Shown piece after piece: positions 15,089 to 17,043 of a DNA stretch of 17,043 nt. The DNA lies in contig CAZJNX010000102.1 in NCBI GenBank assembly GCA_964547415.1, positions 1-17,043 of the forward strand, written 5' to 3'. The translations under genes and the position numbers were made by a program. This stretch comes from CAZJNX01 sp964547415. GTDB taxonomy: Bacteria > Pseudomonadota > Alphaproteobacteria > Rhizobiales > Amorphaceae. Position 1 is the stretch's first letter, and the number at the start of each line of letters is the position of its first letter. Below the pieces are notes generated by a model. That model did no database searches. It was not told the origin of the DNA and saw nothing but the letters and a program-made list of their open reading frames with translations.

Positions 15089-15109
15089 CGGCCGACGCAC
15101 GCTCGGCCG
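15089..15109. promoter_or_regulatory. Inverted repeat IR1, candidate activator site upstream of hcp
   Basis: CGGCCGA at 15089-15095 and its exact reverse complement TCGGCCG at 15103-15109, with 7 bases between. The centre is about 169 bases upstream of the predicted sigma54 start site, within the usual range for enhancer-binding-protein sites. The centre-to-centre distance to IR2 is 42 bases, about four helical turns. Confidence 0.4.
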
Positions 15110-15128
15110 CCGCGGGTGAGCACGAATT

Positions 15129-15153
15129 CGCGCACCTGTCGGGCAGGTTTGCG
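15129..15153. promoter_or_regulatory. Inverted repeat IR2, candidate activator site upstream of hcp
   Basis: ACCTG at 15134-15138 pairs with CAGGT at 15144-15148 around a 5-base centre, and outer CGC (15129-15131) pairs with GCG (15151-15153) after two mismatches. The site centres about 127 bases upstream of the predicted start. Its sequence differs from IR1, so they need not bind the same protein. Confidence 0.4.
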
Positions 15154-15241
15154 TTCTCTTGCGCAGTGGATCGGGCCGACGGCCCCGCCAGCGGGTGCCG
15201 GACGGGGCGGAATCGCGGGTGATCCGCGGCCTTCGAGCAGT

Positions 15242-15256
15242 TGGCACGGCCCTTGC
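15242..15256 (+). promoter_or_regulatory. Sigma54 (-24/-12) promoter for the hcp-like gene
   Basis: TGGCACG at 15242-15248, 4 bases, then TTGC at 15253-15256: an exact match to the sigma54 core consensus TGGCACG-N4-TTGC with correct GG-to-GC spacing. The preceding base is T, giving YTGGCACG. The expected start site is about 15268, 48 bases before the hcp ATG. T6SS hcp operons in several bacteria are driven by RpoN and an enhancer-binding protein such as VasH (established knowledge). No such activator is in the window. Confidence 0.88.
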
Positions 15257-15266
15257 CATCGTAAGG

Positions 15267-15292
15267 GTGAGCCGGCCGCCACGGCCGGTCAC
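15267..15292 (+). promoter_or_regulatory. 5'-leader hairpin at the start of the hcp transcript
   Basis: GTGA (15267-15270), one bulged G, and CCGGCCG (15272-15278) pair with CGGCCGG (15282-15288) and TCAC (15289-15292) around a CCA loop. The stem begins at the predicted sigma54 start site, so the mRNA would open with a stable hairpin, a known way of protecting abundant transcripts from decay. The ribosome site is left free downstream. Confidence 0.55.
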
Positions 15293-15303
15293 TCGGGAGA
15301 AAC

Positions 15304-15308
15304 GGAGG
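15304..15308 (+). promoter_or_regulatory. Strong ribosome binding site of the hcp-like gene
   Basis: GGAGG at 15304-15308 with a 7-base gap to the ATG at 15316. It is the best-placed site in the window, as expected for an abundantly made tube protein, and it fixes the start of this gene. Confidence 0.85.
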
Positions 15309-15315
15309 CATTCCG

Positions 15316-15864
15316 ATGGGTATCAAGAAGTCTTTCATGGATCGCGGCGCGCAGCTCGCCAAGCGCCACTACTCGACCACGATGACCGTCCAGGGCGAGA
15401 AGAACGGCGACGTCACGGCCGGCGCGGGCACCGCGGACGCCGTCGGCCAGAACGCACAGGCCGAGAACACGGATGCCGCGCTCGTCTACAACGTGATGTT
15501 GCGCTACTTCCGCGACGTCGACGAGAACACCGGCCAGGTGTCCGCCACGTCGAACGTGATGGGCGAGGTGGGCGTCGTGTGCCCGCGCACCGGCACCGAC
15601 TTCCCGATCATGTTCCAAGCGCTGACGGACGGCGACCCGCTGACGGTCACCATCACCGAGAACCGCATGAACCCGCAGGGCAACGGCAAGGAAGCGTTCC
15701 TCACCACGACGCTGACCGGCGCCCAGCTCGTCGAGATCGAGCGGCCCGAGGACAACGGGTCCTACCAGGACGAGATCGTGATCTACCGCTTCGTCACGAA
15801 GGAGATCAAGATCGAGGGTAACGTCGCCTCCAAGAGCGCCGACGTGAAGCTGTACGGCACGTAA
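15316..15864 (+). CDS. hcp: Divergent Hcp-like type VI secretion tube protein (TssD candidate)
   Basis: 182 residues, all beta-rich from about 55 onward. The stretch FPIMFQALTDGDPLTVTITENR resembles the Hcp segment in which a Leu-x-x-Ala-x-x-x-Gly helix is followed by a strand, and LTTTLTGAQLVEIERPEDNG then DEIVIYRFVTKEIKIE resembles the Hcp strands that end in the ring interface. It differs from typical Hcp (about 160 residues) by a charged N-terminal extension (1-50), by lack of the usual FLKIDGIxGES opening, and by a 15-residue tail after the last strand. Context supports the call: sigma54 promoter, divergent vgrG and clpV downstream. Another phage-tail-tube relative is possible. Confidence 0.65.
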   Translation: MGIKKSFMDRGAQLAKRHYSTTMTVQGEKNGDVTAGAGTADAVGQNAQAENTDAALVYNVMLRYFRDVDENTGQVSATSNVMGEVGVVCPRTGTDFPIMFQALTDGDPLTVTITENRMNPQGNGKEAFLTTTLTGAQLVEIERPEDNGSYQDEIVIYRFVTKEIKIEGNVASKSADVKLYGT

Positions 15865-15876
15865 GACCCCGTCCAC

Positions 15877-15904
15877 CCGCCCGGCGGCGCCGGCCGCCGG
15901 GTGG
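15877..15904 (+). terminator. GC-rich hairpin between hcp and clpV (attenuator or processing site)
   Basis: CCCGGCGGC at 15880-15888 pairs perfectly with GCCGCCGGG at 15893-15901 around a GCCG loop, and the stem extends to 15877/15904 with one G-U pair. It starts 12 bases after the hcp stop. There is no T-run, so it probably lowers rather than stops read-through into clpV, or protects the 3' end of hcp mRNA. Confidence 0.55.
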
Positions 15905-15991
15905 CCATCCGGGCAGCGCGCGCACGCCGCCGACCCCGCGCTTAACGCAACCTTGCGGTTGACGCGCGCCGCGATTTCCTCGACACGTTCC

Positions 15992-16015
15992 TCCCCGGGG
16001 ATCCGATGCATCGGA
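15992..16015. promoter_or_regulatory. Two abutting perfect palindromes upstream of clpV
   Basis: TCCCCGGGGA at 15992-16001 is followed without a gap by TCCGATGCATCGGA at 16002-16015, which ends 16 bases before the clpV ATG. Both are perfect palindromes and could be operators. The longer one is expected about once in this length by chance. A TTGACG at 15959-15964 could be a -35 box, but no good -10 follows. Confidence 0.35.
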
Positions 16016-16031
16016 CATCAGGCGGGGCGTC

Positions 16032-17043
16032 ATGATACAACTCGATCTCAAGAGCCTCCTCGGCAGGCTCAACGCCTTCACGAAGCGGAGCCTCGAGACG
16101 GCGGCGGGCCTGTGCGTCTCGAACGGCCACTACGAGGTCACGGTCGAGCACGTTCTCGCCGTGATGGTGGACGAGCCCGCCCGCGACATCCAGGTCATCC
16201 TCAAGCGGCACGACATCGATCCCGGCGCGCTCAGGGCCCGCCTCATGAAGTCGATCGAGGGCCTCAAGACCGGCAACGCCGGCCGGCCGGTGTTCTCGCC
16301 CCTCCTGATCGAGTGGCTGACGGACGCCTGGCTCCTGTCCTCGGTGGAGCTCAAGCTGGCGGAGATCCGCTCGGGCGCCCTCCTCGTCGCCCTCCTCCAG
16401 ACCCCGGGGCGCTACGGCAACAACGCCTGGTTCGACCTTCTCGAGCCCATCTCCGTGCGCGAACTGAAGGCCCGCCTGCCAGCCGAGCTCGAGGGCTCGG
16501 AGGAGCAGTCGGCCGGCATGGCCCGGGAGAGCGCCGACGGCGGCGCCCCCGGCAAGGCCTCCGCGCCGCTGGGCGCCGACAGCGCCCTTTCCCAGTTCGC
16601 GATCAACTTCACCGAGCAGGCCCGCAAGGGCAAGATCGACCCGGTCTTCTGCCGCGACCGGGAAATCCAGCAGATGGTCGACATCCTCGGCCGCCGGCGC
16701 AAGAACAATCCGATCTGCGTGGGCGAGCCCGGCGTCGGCAAGACCGCGGTGGTGGAAGGGCTCGCCCTCAAGATCGCGCAAGGCGACGTGCCGGACTTCC
16801 TCAAGAAGGTGGAGCTCGTCGGCCTCGACCTCGGCATGCTCCAGGCGGGGGCGGGCGTGAAGGGCGAGTTCGAGAACCGCCTGAAGTCCATCATCGAGGA
16901 GGTGAAGGCCTCTCCGAAGCCGATCGTCCTGTTCATCGACGAGGCCCACACCCTGATCGGGGCGGGCGGCGCGGCGGGCGGCTCGGACGCGGCGAACCTC
17001 CTGAAGCCCGCCCTCGCCCGGGGAGAGCTGCGGACCATCGCCG
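16032..17043 (+). CDS. clpV: Type VI secretion AAA+ ATPase ClpV/TssH, 3' end outside the window
   Basis: 337 complete codons from the ATG at 16032; the frame is still open at the window end, so about a third of a typical ClpV is seen. The Clp N-domain has LLGRLNAFTKRSLETAAGLC and HYEVTVEHVLAVM, and the second repeat contains GNAGRPVFSPLLIEWLTDAW, wording characteristic of ClpV rather than ClpB or ClpA. The first AAA+ module has Walker A G231-E-P-G-V-G-K-T238 and Walker B LFID303-E304-AH, both intact. ClpV disassembles the contracted TssBC sheath. It lies 167 bases after the hcp-like gene and probably shares its transcript, with a hairpin and palindromes between. The ribosome site GGCGGGG is weak. 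Confidence 0.95.
   Translation, partial: MIQLDLKSLLGRLNAFTKRSLETAAGLCVSNGHYEVTVEHVLAVMVDEPARDIQVILKRHDIDPGALRARLMKSIEGLKTGNAGRPVFSPLLIEWLTDAWLLSSVELKLAEIRSGALLVALLQTPGRYGNNAWFDLLEPISVRELKARLPAELEGSEEQSAGMARESADGGAPGKASAPLGADSALSQFAINFTEQARKGKIDPVFCRDREIQQMVDILGRRRKNNPICVGEPGVGKTAVVEGLALKIAQGDVPDFLKKVELVGLDLGMLQAGAGVKGEFENRLKSIIEEVKASPKPIVLFIDEAHTLIGAGGAAGGSDAANLLKPALARGELRTIA

Larger units (their letters stand above)
15000..15315. other. vgrG-hcp divergent intergenic regulatory region
   Basis: 316 bases between two divergent start codons. It holds the sigma54 promoter, two upstream inverted repeats and a leader hairpin, all pointing toward hcp, plus GGGAAG before vgrG on the - strand. I found no convincing promoter for vgrG. 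Short open frames here lack ribosome sites and run into neighbouring genes. Confidence 0.75.

Noticed and set aside
12930..15119. 729-codon open frame on the + strand
   Set aside because: It is antisense to vgrG, which is unmistakable; the frame has no ribosome site and no domain.
15000..15362. 121-codon N-terminal extension of VgrG
   Set aside because: It would cross the sigma54 promoter and the hcp start; the canonical VgrG opening begins at the ATG at 14999, which has its own ribosome site.
1..17043. CRISPR arrays, tRNA or rRNA genes, insertion sequences, attachment sites
   Set aside because: I looked for spaced direct repeats, cloverleaf-like segments, transposase motifs and terminal repeats and saw none that could be supported.

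Overview
The window reads as chromosomal DNA from a very GC-rich proteobacterium. Third codon positions are almost always G or C, genes are packed with ATGA/TTGA stop-start overlaps, and the only obviously lower-GC patch lies inside vgrG. The YcjX/YcjF pair and the type VI secretion genes fit an alphaproteobacterium, but no rRNA or housekeeping marker is present, so that placement is inference.

Region 1 (3-3750, + strand) holds the 3' part of a YcjX-type P-loop protein (cut by the window edge), its overlapping partner YcjF (DUF697), an unrecognised 128-aa protein, and a VWA-domain protein. Region 2 (about 3752-4654) starts with GC-rich direct repeats and a near-consensus sigma70-type promoter. 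These precede a two-gene partner-switching unit: an RsbW/SpoIIAB-like HATPase anti-sigma kinase and a STAS antagonist, coupled by a TTGA overlap. Region 3 (4609-6352, - strand) encodes an orphan ABC-type substrate-binding protein with a Tat-like leader, followed by a GNAT acetyltransferase.

Region 4 (6513-12774, + strand) is divergent from region 3. It begins with a 15-bp perfect inverted repeat just upstream of the first gene. It encodes a membrane sensor with no output domain, then a protein in which a similar sensor is fused to about 12 membrane segments, then a membrane PP2C/SpoIIE-type phosphatase with HAMP, then a DUF3754/TMEM143-like membrane protein. Together regions 2-4 contain kinase, antagonist and phosphatase, plus several candidate periplasmic inputs. 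The sigma factor or other target of the kinase is not in the window.

Region 5 (12788-17043) is one end of a type VI secretion (T6SS) cluster. A short VgrG (611 aa) and a small unknown protein are on the - strand. Divergently on the + strand are a divergent Hcp-like tube protein and the N-terminal third or so of ClpV/TssH, cut by the window end. The vgrG-hcp intergenic region carries an exact-consensus sigma54 -24/-12 promoter reading into hcp, two upstream inverted repeats placed like enhancer sites, and a 5'-leader hairpin starting at the predicted transcript start. A plausible reading is that the partner switch of regions 2-4 senses a periplasmic ligand and may control the neighbouring T6SS or another regulon. 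Only the adjacency is seen; the link is inference.
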